Source of the DNA: a virus
IMG/VR virus record: IMGVR_UViG_3300042563_002110
Coordinates: 1 to 35,774 of that record
Direction: 5' to 3' (one strand)
Length of the DNA stretch: 35,774 bases
Part shown: in pieces, positions 21,703 through 28,994 of the stretch
Numbering within the stretch: the stretch's first letter is position 1
How the letters are laid out: every line of letters starts with the position of its first letter
Notes under the pieces: generated by a model
The model's database searches: none
The model's input: only the letters and a program-made list of their open reading frames with translations
What the model was told of the DNA's origin: nothing
Translations under genes and position numbers: made by a program

Positions 21703-22320
21703 TTACGCTTGGGTAACATTTTCCACGGTTTTAACAAGTGCTGAATCAAATACGTGCTTACCTAGTTCTGGGTATACACAGTTCCTTAACACTTGACGTT
21801 TATTCGGTAACTTGTACATTGATAAATCATAACCATGATGCTTCTCTAGGTCGGGTATCTGTGCTTTTCTAATTACATCCTTCTTCATTTCAATATTTGG
21901 GATATCAAAATTACTCCAGAACAAATGTCGCTGAATAAGATTACCTTTGATAAGCGGTTCATAGTATGGTTTAACATTCTCAACAACCCATAATCCCTGT
22001 GCATGATGTTTAAGGAATATAATCTCCTCGTACAATTTCATGTCAGGGTAATGAGCTTCGGTTCCTCTAAAGCGAACACATATGTTATGGCGAAATGATG
22101 AGTGACTTTGACATGGCGGAGATGTCCAGATAAAATCAAATTCTTTATAATGTAAACGCAAATATTCGTGAGCATCTCCAATAACCAATTCATCATTCGG
22201 AAACAAATCCTTGTAAATGTTTGCCATCAAAGGGTTTAATTCAACCGCAGTTACTTGATGTTCATCACCCCAGAGTTTTCTGTTTCCGCCGATGCCAGCA
22301 TATAGGTTTAATATTTTCAT
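21703..22320 (-). CDS. Cytosine-C5 DNA methyltransferase, compact phage type
   Basis: 205 residues from the ATG at 22320, which begins right at motif I. Motifs: LNLYAGIGGNRKLW (I), VTAVELNP (II), VIGDAHEYL (III), FIWTSPPCQSHS (IV, catalytic Cys), LWVVENVKPYY (VI, ENV) and LRNCVYPELGKHVFDSAL near the end. It is much shorter than bacterial Dcm enzymes (about 320-400) and has only a small target-recognition part, which is usual for this phage subgroup. It transfers methyl groups from AdoMet to cytosine, probably to escape host restriction. It starts one base after the upstream stop. Confidence 0.85.
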   Translation of the reverse strand: MKILNLYAGIGGNRKLWGDEHQVTAVELNPLMANIYKDLFPNDELVIGDAHEYLRLHYKEFDFIWTSPPCQSHSSFRHNICVRFRGTEAHYPDMKLYEEIIFLKHHAQGLWVVENVKPYYEPLIKGNLIQRHLFWSNFDIPNIEMKKDVIRKAQIPDLEKHHGYDLSMYKLPNKRQVLRNCVYPELGKHVFDSALVKTVENVTQA

Positions 22321-22321
22321 A

Positions 22322-22840
22322 TTACTTTGCCTTTGTTCTATTGATGTAACCAATACCACCGATGGTGTTAGTTAATTTACCATATTGTTTCTCCGCTTCT
22401 TCTTTAGTGATTAACTTCGCATTCTTATGATACAAAGCAACCTTCCAAGTTTTAGCCGGCTTGTAACCAATGTTCTTCCAGTGATAATGTACTAGTTTAT
22501 CGAACTTCTCTAAGCGTTGGAATTCTGATACCAACACATTTTTATCAGATGATTCAACAAACACCATACCGCTATAGATTTTATCCATTGATGGTTTGGT
22601 ATATGCTAATGTGTAACCACATTCTTTAGATAACTTTAAATCTTCTTCGGTTCGCTTGCTAACTTCTAAAATGATTTGCGAATCTCTAGGTTTAGTGATG
22701 ATAAGTTTTTTATCATTAACTTCTTCTAGTTTCGCGATGTTTGTTATGCCGTATTTTTTTATTGCTTGTGATGGGGTTTCAAATAAATCTGTACAAATTT
22801 TACCATCTTTAAGATGTACTTTAATCATTTTTGTTTGCAT
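22322..22840 (-). CDS. Phage protein, unknown function
   Basis: 172 residues, Lys-rich. Contains CTDLFETPSQAIKKYGITNIAKLEEV near the start and ITKEEAEKQYGKLTNTIGGIGYI at the end, both with a helix ending in KYG or QYG, suggesting an internal duplication of a small motif. No family recognised. A promoter-like TAAAATTACGC precedes it, and it is coupled to the methyltransferase. Confidence 0.6.
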   Translation of the reverse strand: MQTKMIKVHLKDGKICTDLFETPSQAIKKYGITNIAKLEEVNDKKLIITKPRDSQIILEVSKRTEEDLKLSKECGYTLAYTKPSMDKIYSGMVFVESSDKNVLVSEFQRLEKFDKLVHYHWKNIGYKPAKTWKVALYHKNAKLITKEEAEKQYGKLTNTIGGIGYINRTKAK

Positions 22841-22871
22841 GCGTAATTTTACATTATACTAACTTTTATTT

Positions 22872-23270
22872 TTATCTAATCTCAATACCAACCTTGTCAA
22901 GAATTCTATCCGCCTTTGCTTTAAACGCATCATTGTTACTATACAATGAATCAAACTCAGTGATAGAATGAATCACAGTTGTGTGATCTCTACCACCAAT
23001 AAAATCACCGATAGATTTTAATGAATAGTTAAACTTTGTTTTTAAAACTTTGCAGGTTATTTTTCTTGCGTCAACAATATCGCGTTCACGACATCTGGAA
23101 ACCAATTGTTCTAATGTAACTTCACATCCTTCTAATACGATGTTAACAATTTCTTCCCTCGTAATTGTTACGACGGCTTTTTTAAGAAATGCAAACTGTT
23201 TTTTGGATAATCCGTTAAGTTTTAAACCTGGAAATACGTAGGGACTGATAAGCACTTGTGTGTTTTGCAT
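22872..23270 (-). CDS. Stand-alone DnaA domain IV (DnaA-box-binding) protein
   Basis: 132 residues. From about residue 36 to the end it matches the C-terminal DNA-binding domain of DnaA: ITREEIVNIVLEG, then VSRCRERDIVDARKITCKVL, then SLKSIGDFIGGRDHTTVIHS, with the signature GGRDHTTV at 92-99. The AAA+ ATPase domain of DnaA is absent; the N-terminal 35 residues are unrelated. The domain should bind TTATCCACA-type boxes, three of which occur in this window. It could mark a phage origin, recruit host factors, or compete with host DnaA to stop host replication. Confidence 0.85.
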   Translation of the reverse strand: MQNTQVLISPYVFPGLKLNGLSKKQFAFLKKAVVTITREEIVNIVLEGCEVTLEQLVSRCRERDIVDARKITCKVLKTKFNYSLKSIGDFIGGRDHTTVIHSITEFDSLYSNNDAFKAKADRILDKVGIEIR

Positions 23271-23286
23271 ATTTTAAGTTTAGATA

Positions 23287-23320
23287 CTCAAATATACATA
23301 AAAAAGCCCAGAAAAACAAA
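23287..23320 (-). promoter_or_regulatory. Bacteroidota-type promoter of the DnaA-domain gene
   Basis: On the minus strand TTTG (23317-23320), 20 bases, TATATTTGAG (23287-23296), close to consensus. Confidence 0.7.
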
Positions 23321-23324
23321 TGGA

Positions 23325-23585
23325 TTAATAATCTCCCCTTAAAAATACTAATAATTGTCCGAATAAATTAATTTCGAGATCATTGTATTCACCGGCCCTT
23401 AATTTAAATGAGGTTGCGTTACCTGGGACCTGCTTTGAAATAGATGCTAATACGTTCTTTTCAACCGCTTTTGGCATCTTTCTTCTATGAAATGATGCTA
23501 CACGGATACTATCACCCTCGAACAAACCATTGTAGGATGATTCTTGGATTAATGATAGTTGGGATTCTGTGATAATTAATTTCAT
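23325..23585 (-). CDS. Tagged small protein 2 (MKLIITESQLSL N-terminus)
   Basis: 86 residues. The first 15, MKLIITESQLSLIQE, carry the shared tag with an I-Q-E site at 13-15. The body is basic then beta-rich (VASFHRRKMPKAVEKNVLASISKQV, FKLRAGEYNDLEINLFGQLLVFLRGDY). No family recognised. An ATATTTAT box lies 4 nt before the ATG. Its start overlaps no other gene, and the box touches the stop of the small membrane gene upstream. Confidence 0.75.
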   Translation of the reverse strand: MKLIITESQLSLIQESSYNGLFEGDSIRVASFHRRKMPKAVEKNVLASISKQVPGNATSFKLRAGEYNDLEINLFGQLLVFLRGDY

Positions 23586-23589
23586 ACCA

Positions 23590-23597
23590 ATAAATAT
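23590..23597 (-). promoter_or_regulatory. ATATTTAT box before tagged protein 2
   Basis: Minus strand ATATTTAT-TGGT-ATG, spacing 4. The first base of the box overlaps the last base of the upstream TGA stop. Confidence 0.6.
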
Positions 23598-23770
23598 CAG
23601 GACTCTTTGTTTGCGTACAAATAAAATATAAACCCGAATACAAATGTTAATACGTAGCGGGACACCTCAACTGGTTGGTTGAACATATACTCTTGGGTAA
23701 CATATCCACCTAATGTAAACGCAGCCAAAATAGCCATAATATTGGCTAATGGTTTGGGGAACTCTCTCAT
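23597..23770 (-). CDS. Small two-span membrane protein
   Basis: 57 residues: MREFPKPLANIMAILAAFTL, then a loop, then a second span YVLTFVFGFIFYLYANKES. Its ATG overlaps the TGA of the phosphoesterase gene as ATGA, so it is translationally coupled. Function unknown; small holin-like or membrane-anchor roles are possible but unsupported. Confidence 0.7.
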   Translation of the reverse strand: MREFPKPLANIMAILAAFTLGGYVTQEYMFNQPVEVSRYVLTFVFGFIFYLYANKES

Positions 23771-24423
23771 TGTTTCTCGTGTCCTAATAAATCGATATGG
23801 TGGTCTAATGCACCTAACTCAGATCCTATCTGTAATCTCTTTAATGGATTGATTACCTCACGATGCAAATCATATGGTCGGAACTCTAGATGACCATCTA
23901 AACCAACGTCCATTCTCCTACCATTACTTATCTTTAGATGGTTAGGTAGATGACAATGACCGTGAAGGTGTATTCTACCCTTTCTAAGCGCGTTCCAAGA
24001 ACTAATTGGATAATGCATACACTCAAGTGTTTCACCTTGGTATTCGAATTGCTCGAACCAACTAACACTAGTAAATAATTTCTTTATATCGGACCTATTT
24101 CTATCGATGTGATGGTCGTGGTTACCCAATATTAAATGAATATTCTTACAGATTAATCTATGATAGAATTCCTCGATGTTTTCAAACCCACCAAAGGACC
24201 AATCACCTAAATGTATTAGCACATCGTCTTGACCAACAACACTATTAATGTTGTTGACGATTGCTGCATTCATTTTATCAATGGTCTCAAATGGGCGTGT
24301 TTGTTCTTCTGGTTTTGAACCATCAGGTAATCTCCAGTTAGTTGTTCCTCTACAAATATTCTTGTGTGAATAATGCGTGTCGGATGTTATCCAAACTTTT
24401 ATATCTTTATCTATCTTTATCAT
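23767..24423 (-). CDS. Calcineurin-like metallophosphoesterase
   Basis: 218 residues. Metal-site motifs in order: ITSDTHYSHKNI (7-20 region), HLGDWSFGG, LILGNHDHHI, MHYPISSW and HLHGHCHLP. This is the phage-type calcineurin-like family that begins with DxHxxH and contains GDxxxG and GNHD. It hydrolyses a phosphoester in nucleotide, RNA or protein; the substrate is not known. It is coupled to a small membrane protein downstream. Distinct from the LpxH-type enzyme at 11905-12597. Confidence 0.85.
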   Translation of the reverse strand: MIKIDKDIKVWITSDTHYSHKNICRGTTNWRLPDGSKPEEQTRPFETIDKMNAAIVNNINSVVGQDDVLIHLGDWSFGGFENIEEFYHRLICKNIHLILGNHDHHIDRNRSDIKKLFTSVSWFEQFEYQGETLECMHYPISSWNALRKGRIHLHGHCHLPNHLKISNGRRMDVGLDGHLEFRPYDLHREVINPLKRLQIGSELGALDHHIDLLGHEKQ

Positions 24424-24441
24424 TAATCAAAAAAAATATTT

Positions 24442-24945
24442 TTAACAAAAATCTGTTGCTGATGAAACTCTTAACCCATCAATCATTAAATCATCATATT
24501 TCTCATTATCGGTCCAATAAGAACCATGACCTTTAGCCCTTTCTTTTAAACGATAAATTTCATTTACAACCCAACCATCTGGTTGACCCCATTCAAGTGC
24601 CATCGTAATGAACTCCTCAACATTTTGTTCTTCACCATATTCATCAACAACTCTACCAGAACGAATGAACTCCAATAAACTTTCTTTATCATGATAGTGT
24701 TTATCTTTATGAAAATTCCAACAGAATTTCCAACCAGCACTTCTCTTACCTAGATGTATATTGGTATCTTCTAAAAACATATCCCAGGGTGAAAACCATT
24801 CCCATTCTTTTCTTGGACTGATTAATTTAAACCCACCTTCAATATTCTCGGGAGATAGTTCAAGATTAGTTATAAAACCAATTAAGGTTTGTTTACGAGC
24901 TTCCATCTCCTCGTGTGTTGGTATGCGATAGTAATTAATTCCCAT
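24442..24945 (-). CDS. Phage protein with HLGKRSAGWKF motif
   Basis: 167 residues. IHLGKRSAGWKFCWNFHK (64-81) followed by SLLEFIRSGRVVDEYGEEQNVEEFI is the pattern of a widespread phage family in which H(I/L)GKxSxGWxF precedes an xIxDEYG segment. No biochemical function is known to me. It starts MGINYYRIPTHEEMEARK and overlaps the upstream gene by 11 bases. Confidence 0.7.
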   Translation of the reverse strand: MGINYYRIPTHEEMEARKQTLIGFITNLELSPENIEGGFKLISPRKEWEWFSPWDMFLEDTNIHLGKRSAGWKFCWNFHKDKHYHDKESLLEFIRSGRVVDEYGEEQNVEEFITMALEWGQPDGWVVNEIYRLKERAKGHGSYWTDNEKYDDLMIDGLRVSSATDFC

Positions 24946-25171
24946 TGTTTTTTATCTTATATTCCCTTTTAGCTAAATCACTTAGTTTTGTTAAACAATA
25001 AAAATAAAGAACAACTGAACTAACTAAAACAGTTGGTCCCCAGATTGGTAGTGTAACAGTCCACCAAGATAACTCATCATAGAAATTCATTTTTATGATT
25101 GTTAAAATAATTGCGGACATTGTAAAAAATCCACAGGCACAATCAACACCATCGTAGTTTCGCTTATTCAT
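24935..25171 (-). CDS. Small membrane protein
   Basis: 78 residues with two hydrophobic segments (FFTMSAIILTIIKMNF, then LPIWGPTVLVSSVVLYFYCL) and a basic C-terminus. No family recognised. Both ends overlap neighbouring genes, in a coupled run of small genes. Confidence 0.65.
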   Translation of the reverse strand: MNKRNYDGVDCACGFFTMSAIILTIIKMNFYDELSWWTVTLPIWGPTVLVSSVVLYFYCLTKLSDLAKREYKIKNNGN

Positions 25172-25370
25172 ATTGAAATGGTTTATTTTTTTCTATACCA
25201 ATATCACCCCATGGATCATTTTTTAGTGTGTCTGTGATTTCTCTTTTAAAGATATACGAACCAGCATCACATAAAATAAGTTCCCATCCTTCTCGACCCA
25301 ATAAATTCATCTCGTCAATCTTGATATAATCAACGTGCTTAACTTCTTTGTATTCAAAAAATTTAGTCAT
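25164..25370 (-). CDS. DUF4177-like small protein
   Basis: 68 residues from the ATG at 25370 (the TTG two codons upstream is less likely). FFEYKEVKHVDYIKIDEMNLLGREGWELI, then YIFKRE, is the DUF4177 pattern: a strand, a short helix with a LNxLGxEGWEL turn, and a final (I/F)xKR strand. No known activity. Confidence 0.7.
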   Translation of the reverse strand: MTKFFEYKEVKHVDYIKIDEMNLLGREGWELILCDAGSYIFKREITDTLKNDPWGDIGIEKNKPFQYE

Positions 25371-26034
25371 TGCCAATAAAATTTAATTCGTCCTGACTTT
25401 TACCTTCCCAAGTAATTAATGGGCACGCTTTAGTATACCACGCTTTAATCATTTCACCAATGATTTGTACGAATTTAAATCTGAGTGGATTTATAAACTT
25501 AAAAAATGTCATTAAATGTTTACCAGTTTTGTTCGCATATGTATTTGCAACCCAGATGAACCCCCATATAACGCCAACAAATACTAATATAATTAAAAGA
25601 ACAACTATAATTGGTACTATACCGTGCTTTACAATTAAATTGTAACCCTGCCAAATCGCACAGGCAAATATTAATGGAACTATAACCCATCCAAATACTA
25701 ACGAAAATTTATGTGATATATTATCCCATCTTTTTCTCTTTGCTAATGCTATTTTTTCTTGTTCATCAAACCACACATCCCACTCTTGTTCGGTTTTTAT
25801 TTTAACCTCTCTTACTTCTTTTTTACTTTTAATGATTGTTATTTTATCAAAAAAATTAATGAGTTTATCCATAAATTTTATTGACCCTATTACAATAAGA
25901 AAAAGTGGAGATAATATGATTAAAATAACCATAGTCCAGAAATATGGACATAAAGATTTTGGTGCGTAATCACCTACGACTGTAGAATAATACTTGTAGT
26001 GCCAACTGTTTTTGTTTAATGTTACTTGTTGCAT
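25363..26034 (-). CDS. Membrane protein with three spans
   Basis: 223 residues. Hydrophobic spans: VILIILSPLFLIVIGSI (35-53), VFGWVIVPLIFACAIW (112-127) and IIVVLLIILVFVGVIWGFIWV (140-162), with a charged stretch of about 60 residues between the first two. Conserved-looking ends: NSWHYKYYSTVVG, KSLCPYFW, and KACPLITWEG near the C-terminus, which I associate with a phage family of unknown function. A TAATTTTACACC -7 box precedes it. Confidence 0.65.
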   Translation of the reverse strand: MQQVTLNKNSWHYKYYSTVVGDYAPKSLCPYFWTMVILIILSPLFLIVIGSIKFMDKLINFFDKITIIKSKKEVREVKIKTEQEWDVWFDEQEKIALAKRKRWDNISHKFSLVFGWVIVPLIFACAIWQGYNLIVKHGIVPIIVVLLIILVFVGVIWGFIWVANTYANKTGKHLMTFFKFINPLRFKFVQIIGEMIKAWYTKACPLITWEGKSQDELNFIGND

Positions 26035-26097
26035 AATTAAATTTGTTTATGGTGTAAAATTATTATTTTTTTATTAAAAACAAAAAAAATATTATTA

Positions 26098-26769
26098 TTA
26101 ATAAAATTTTCTTAGAACCTCAATAACATCCCAAGCATCTTCCAATGCATTATGTGTCACAATGCCTTGAATATCAGCACGTTCTTTACAAGTCATTAAG
26201 TTTGGTAATGACGTATCATTCTTCCAATCAACCATTAAAATTGCTGGGTCTAATACTCTTTGACGAGTACGAATTAACTTCTGCCACCAAGGAAGTTCTT
26301 GTAAGAATAATTTATCAAAGGTTCCAAAGTTCTTACCCGCAACATTTAATGTAATTGGTTTTGTTTTACCACCTATCGCAGGATAATCAACACCATAAAT
26401 GGTGTTAACAAAATCACCAGGTCCTAATTCATACCCAAATCCATTTCCAAAAAGGAAACGATAAAATTCCGCAACCACTTCATCTTCCTTATAAAATTCA
26501 TACCCAGATAATCTTCTGTATTCAGCTTGCAGTTCAGTGTGTTTGTTTGCTTCCATATACTCACTCATATAGTGAATGATTTCAGCGTTCATATCCAACG
26601 CTCTAGGTGAACCAACAATATCATTTTGAAGAACAATGGCGTTGAACTTGGGACACTCATCGAATGGTAATTTCTTTTCAGTATCTTCGATGATTGCACC
26701 GATAGATAGTACTTTGTGTTTCTCGTGGTCAAGACCTGATGTCTCGATGTCTATTGATACGTAAATCAT
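26098..26769 (-). CDS. DEDDh 3'-5' exonuclease (DnaQ/RNase T-like)
   Basis: 223 residues. Exo I: YVSIDIETSGLD with the catalytic Asp/Glu. Exo II: NVAGKNFGTFDKLFL. Exo III: VTHNALEDAWDVIEVL (His and Asp of the DEDDh type). The fold and length fit a stand-alone proofreading or RNA-trimming nuclease in the cytoplasm. Insertions around residues 80-140 are larger than in bacterial DnaQ. It may serve phage DNA replication or repair. Its neighbours do not narrow the role. Confidence 0.85.
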   Translation of the reverse strand: MIYVSIDIETSGLDHEKHKVLSIGAIIEDTEKKLPFDECPKFNAIVLQNDIVGSPRALDMNAEIIHYMSEYMEANKHTELQAEYRRLSGYEFYKEDEVVAEFYRFLFGNGFGYELGPGDFVNTIYGVDYPAIGGKTKPITLNVAGKNFGTFDKLFLQELPWWQKLIRTRQRVLDPAILMVDWKNDTSLPNLMTCKERADIQGIVTHNALEDAWDVIEVLRKFY

Positions 26770-26780
26770 ATTTTTTTATT

Positions 26781-26975
26781 TTAAAATTTTCTTAGTATAA
26801 ACCATACTGGTGAATATCGACTTGAGCCAACATTTACTTTCTTTCTATGTTTACTGGGTTGATATTTGTTTTGTGAAAGATTGTGATATCTCATACCACT
26901 ACCAATAATATACAAACGGGGATTACAAGAAGAAAAGAATAGTGTTATGAGAAACAAGCCAATGATTTTTTTCAT
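26781..26975 (-). CDS. Small lipoprotein
   Basis: 64 residues. MKKIIGLFLITLFFSSCNPR is a type II signal with a lipobox ending SSC at about residue 17. The mature part is basic (KHRKKVNVGSSRY). Predicted anchored to the membrane; it might act in superinfection exclusion or lysis control, as some phage lipoproteins do, but nothing here shows that. It overlaps the methyltransferase gene by ATGA. Confidence 0.7.
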   Translation of the reverse strand: MKKIIGLFLITLFFSSCNPRLYIIGSGMRYHNLSQNKYQPSKHRKKVNVGSSRYSPVWFILRKF

Positions 26976-28000
26976 ACTGTTAATTTATCCATTTGTTGAA
27001 TTACTTGAAATATATTGTATGCGATGTTAGGAACAATAGCATTACCAGATGCCATTATTGTTTGTTTTTTCCATTTTGAAACGGCAATTCCGTCCAATTC
27101 GCTGGGAAGCCCATCATCTCCAGTACAAATCGGGGATTGAGTTGGGAACTCTTCCCAGTTTGTGCGTAATAATCTGGGAGGGAATTGTTTTTCCCTCTGC
27201 CCGATTTCTCCAACGCTTCCAATGATCTCGCTCCCCTGAAATCTCTCGCCATTACTGTCGGTAACATTCCTCTTATCGCCATGTCCGCCAGATTCAAGCT
27301 GTGAGTTTCCCCATTGCGCGCTACTCTGCGACCCGTTGGTGATAATATTGCGTTCGGATGTTCTATCTCCTGTGTTGTTGGCGTCGGTAGTAGCCCCAAC
27401 TTCTTCATCGTCGGTTGATAACCACTCATAATCTCCTGTGCTAAGGTCCCACTGTTCCCCGAAACTGGATTGGATTTTCCGCTTGAAACTTCCCCATCCA
27501 TTTTTGTTGGTGTTTTTAGAAGCCACGATCCAGATTCTATCTCTTTTGTGCGGAGCACCGACACCTGCAGCTGGAACAATAATCGGTTGTACTTGGTAAC
27601 CTTCGTTTTCCAGGTCAAGACACACCTCTTCGAGGACCAATCCTTCATTCCAACTAGTGAGGCCAAAAACATTTTCGCCCACGACGTAATCTGGGTTGAT
27701 TTGTCTAATACCTTCAAGCATGAAAGGCCAGAGGTGACGATCGTCTTCCTTACCAAGTCGCTTACCCGCGATTGAATATGGTTGACATGGGAATCCTCCA
27801 CTAATAACTCGGACTTTATTTCTATATTTTTCAAAATTTGCTGTTTTTATGTTTTCAAATAATTCCGCATCCGGCCAATAATGATTTAAAACTTTTTGAC
27901 AGAAGGGCTCAATTTCGCAATGAAATTTATTTTCCCACCCAACCCATTCAGCGGCTAAATCAAAGCCACCTATACCACTAAAAAACGATCCATGTGTCAT
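26972..28000 (-). CDS. Cytosine-C5 DNA methyltransferase
   Basis: 342 residues. Motif I FSGIGGFDLA (7-16), IV GGFPCQPYS (68-76, catalytic Cys 72), VI VVGENVFG (106-113), VIII IIVPAAGVGAPHKRDRIW (140-157), and X SGNAIVPNIAYNIF (318-331). A long variable stretch (160-285) with DANNT and DSNGERFQG repeats lies where the target-recognition domain should be. The usual motif IX (RExARxQGFP) is not evident in this frame, but a close relative (NPRFVLEMMGFP) is present in the +1 frame. It methylates cytosine in an unknown site, probably against restriction. Coupled to the cREC gene by TAATG. Confidence 0.9.
   Translation of the reverse strand: MTHGSFFSGIGGFDLAAEWVGWENKFHCEIEPFCQKVLNHYWPDAELFENIKTANFEKYRNKVRVISGGFPCQPYSIAGKRLGKEDDRHLWPFMLEGIRQINPDYVVGENVFGLTSWNEGLVLEEVCLDLENEGYQVQPIIVPAAGVGAPHKRDRIWIVASKNTNKNGWGSFKRKIQSSFGEQWDLSTGDYEWLSTDDEEVGATTDANNTGDRTSERNIITNGSQSSAQWGNSQLESGGHGDKRNVTDSNGERFQGSEIIGSVGEIGQREKQFPPRLLRTNWEEFPTQSPICTGDDGLPSELDGIAVSKWKKQTIMASGNAIVPNIAYNIFQVIQQMDKLTV
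27055..27834 (-). CDS. Long ORF nested in the methyltransferase gene, +1 frame
   Basis: An uninterrupted 259-codon frame overlaps methyltransferase codons 56-316 on the same strand. Its translation reads like a real conserved protein: WSSKRCVLTWKTKVTKYNRLLFQLQ, then LLPTPTTQEIEHPN, then GMLPTVMARDFRGARSLEALEKSGR, then QLNPRFVLEMMGFPANWTELPF near the end. The last resembles motif IX of C5 methyltransferases (RExARxxGFP). Either it is translated from its own ATG (27834 or an inner one), or a frameshift joins it to the methyltransferase, or it reflects an ancient dual-coding segment. The start is uncertain. Confidence 0.5.
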   Translation of the reverse strand: MKNIEIKSELLVEDSHVNHIQSRVSDLVRKTIVTSGLSCLKVLDKSTQITSWAKMFLASLVGMKDWSSKRCVLTWKTKVTKYNRLLFQLQVSVLRTKEIESGSWLLKTPTKMDGEVSSGKSNPVSGNSGTLAQEIMSGYQPTMKKLGLLPTPTTQEIEHPNAILSPTGRRVARNGETHSLNLADMAIRGMLPTVMARDFRGARSLEALEKSGRGKNNSLPDYYAQTGKSSQLNPRFVLEMMGFPANWTELPFQNGKNKQ

Positions 28001-28491
28001 TATTCTTCTGTTTTGGTTCTATCCCATTTTGCTTTTCTAGCTTCAGGGGATAAGTATAAGGATTCATCAACTGTGTGTGGCGTACTTGCTTGTATACATG
28101 TTTGAGGGGTTCTGCAATTCTTAAAGTAATTGTTAATATACCCCATCATATTAGCGCTACCGATTGGATTTGCGGAGTGAACATATATTTGAGGAAGTGG
28201 TATTCCCGTTTCCATACTTTTACTCACAAGGTATTTGCAAGCATCATATCCGGTTTTCTCCTCAATATTACTATACTCTAAAACATAATTCTTTTTTACA
28301 TTGTTGTAATATTCAATCATAGCCGTCTCACCAAGATCATGATCCAATGAGATAACTTCAATGTTATCCAATCCATGTTCATTAATGATATCAACAAATT
28401 CCTTGTAATTTCTTACAACAATCCAATTATTGGATGTAGGTGTTCGAATATCATCCAAATAAACATATATTTTGTCTATTTTTTCTATCAT
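28000..28491 (-). CDS. Cyclic-phosphate processing receiver-domain (cREC) protein
   Basis: 163 residues. IYVYLDDIRTP (8-18), NWIVVRNYKEFVDII, VISLDHDLGE (45-54), GYDACKYLVSK and IYVHSANPIGSANMMGYI form the cREC pattern, a receiver-like fold whose acidic LDD and DHD motifs are thought to process 2',3'-cyclic phosphates in RNA repair-like systems. Typical for phages. Its C-terminal 40 residues are a basic tail. It shares a TAATG junction with the methyltransferase. Confidence 0.75.
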   Translation of the reverse strand: MIEKIDKIYVYLDDIRTPTSNNWIVVRNYKEFVDIINEHGLDNIEVISLDHDLGETAMIEYYNNVKKNYVLEYSNIEEKTGYDACKYLVSKSMETGIPLPQIYVHSANPIGSANMMGYINNYFKNCRTPQTCIQASTPHTVDESLYLSPEARKAKWDRTKTEE

Positions 28492-28536
28492 TTGACTAAT
28501 ATATAGGAAAATACTTTAAAAAACAAAAATGTTGTG

Positions 28537-28544
28537 ATATTTAT
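28537..28544 (+). promoter_or_regulatory. ATATTTAT box before tagged protein 3
   Basis: ATATTTAT-ATTATT-ATG, spacing 6, on the plus strand although most surrounding genes are on minus. This shows that the box goes with the gene's own orientation. Confidence 0.65.
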
Positions 28545-28550
28545 ATTATT

Positions 28551-28994
28551 ATGGGCAAAAAAATCATTTTAACAGAAGAGCAAGTAATGAATTTGGTGGG
28601 TAAAATTCATTTAAATGAAGCTAAATTAGCATGTCATTATACCGATTTCAACGATTTAGTTGAATATCTAGGCGGAAAATCGTCCAAGAAAATTGGACAC
28701 AATACTTTTGTTGAACAAATTGATGAGTTTACAATCGGTATAAAATACCACAGAACATATATTGTTAAGATGGACCCAACTGGTGTTTTAACTGTTAGCA
28801 CTGGTGGTTGGGAAACAAGGACAACTAAAGACAGATTAAATCAATTTTTAGGTTGTCGTAATGTTTACATCTTCCAGAAAAAAGGTGATTGGTTTATTGC
28901 CGGCACTAACGAAACATTACCATATCAAGATGGTATGTTAGTACTTTCTGATGGGCACGTTTCAGCCCCAGTTAAGGGACGATTAAGTTATTAA
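28551..28994 (+). CDS. Tagged protein 3 (MGKKIILTEEQVMN N-terminus)
   Basis: 147 residues. Tag: MGKKIILTEEQVMNLVGKIH, then LNE followed by A at 21-24, a perfect T4-type [LI]-x-E/A site. The body has YIVKMDPTGVLTVSTGGWETRTTKDRLNQFL and a KKGDWFI strand, a pattern (GGWxTxTTKxRxN) seen in a small phage family of unknown function. The gene is a lone plus-strand unit between minus-strand genes. Its stop overlaps the stop of the tagged gene at 28991 (tail to tail). Confidence 0.75.
   Translation: MGKKIILTEEQVMNLVGKIHLNEAKLACHYTDFNDLVEYLGGKSSKKIGHNTFVEQIDEFTIGIKYHRTYIVKMDPTGVLTVSTGGWETRTTKDRLNQFLGCRNVYIFQKKGDWFIAGTNETLPYQDGMLVLSDGHVSAPVKGRLSY

Noticed and set aside
27470-27775. 101-codon plus-strand ORF opposite the methyltransferase
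   Set aside because: Translation has no conserved feel, and it is the natural shadow of two open minus-strand frames in a GC-richer segment.
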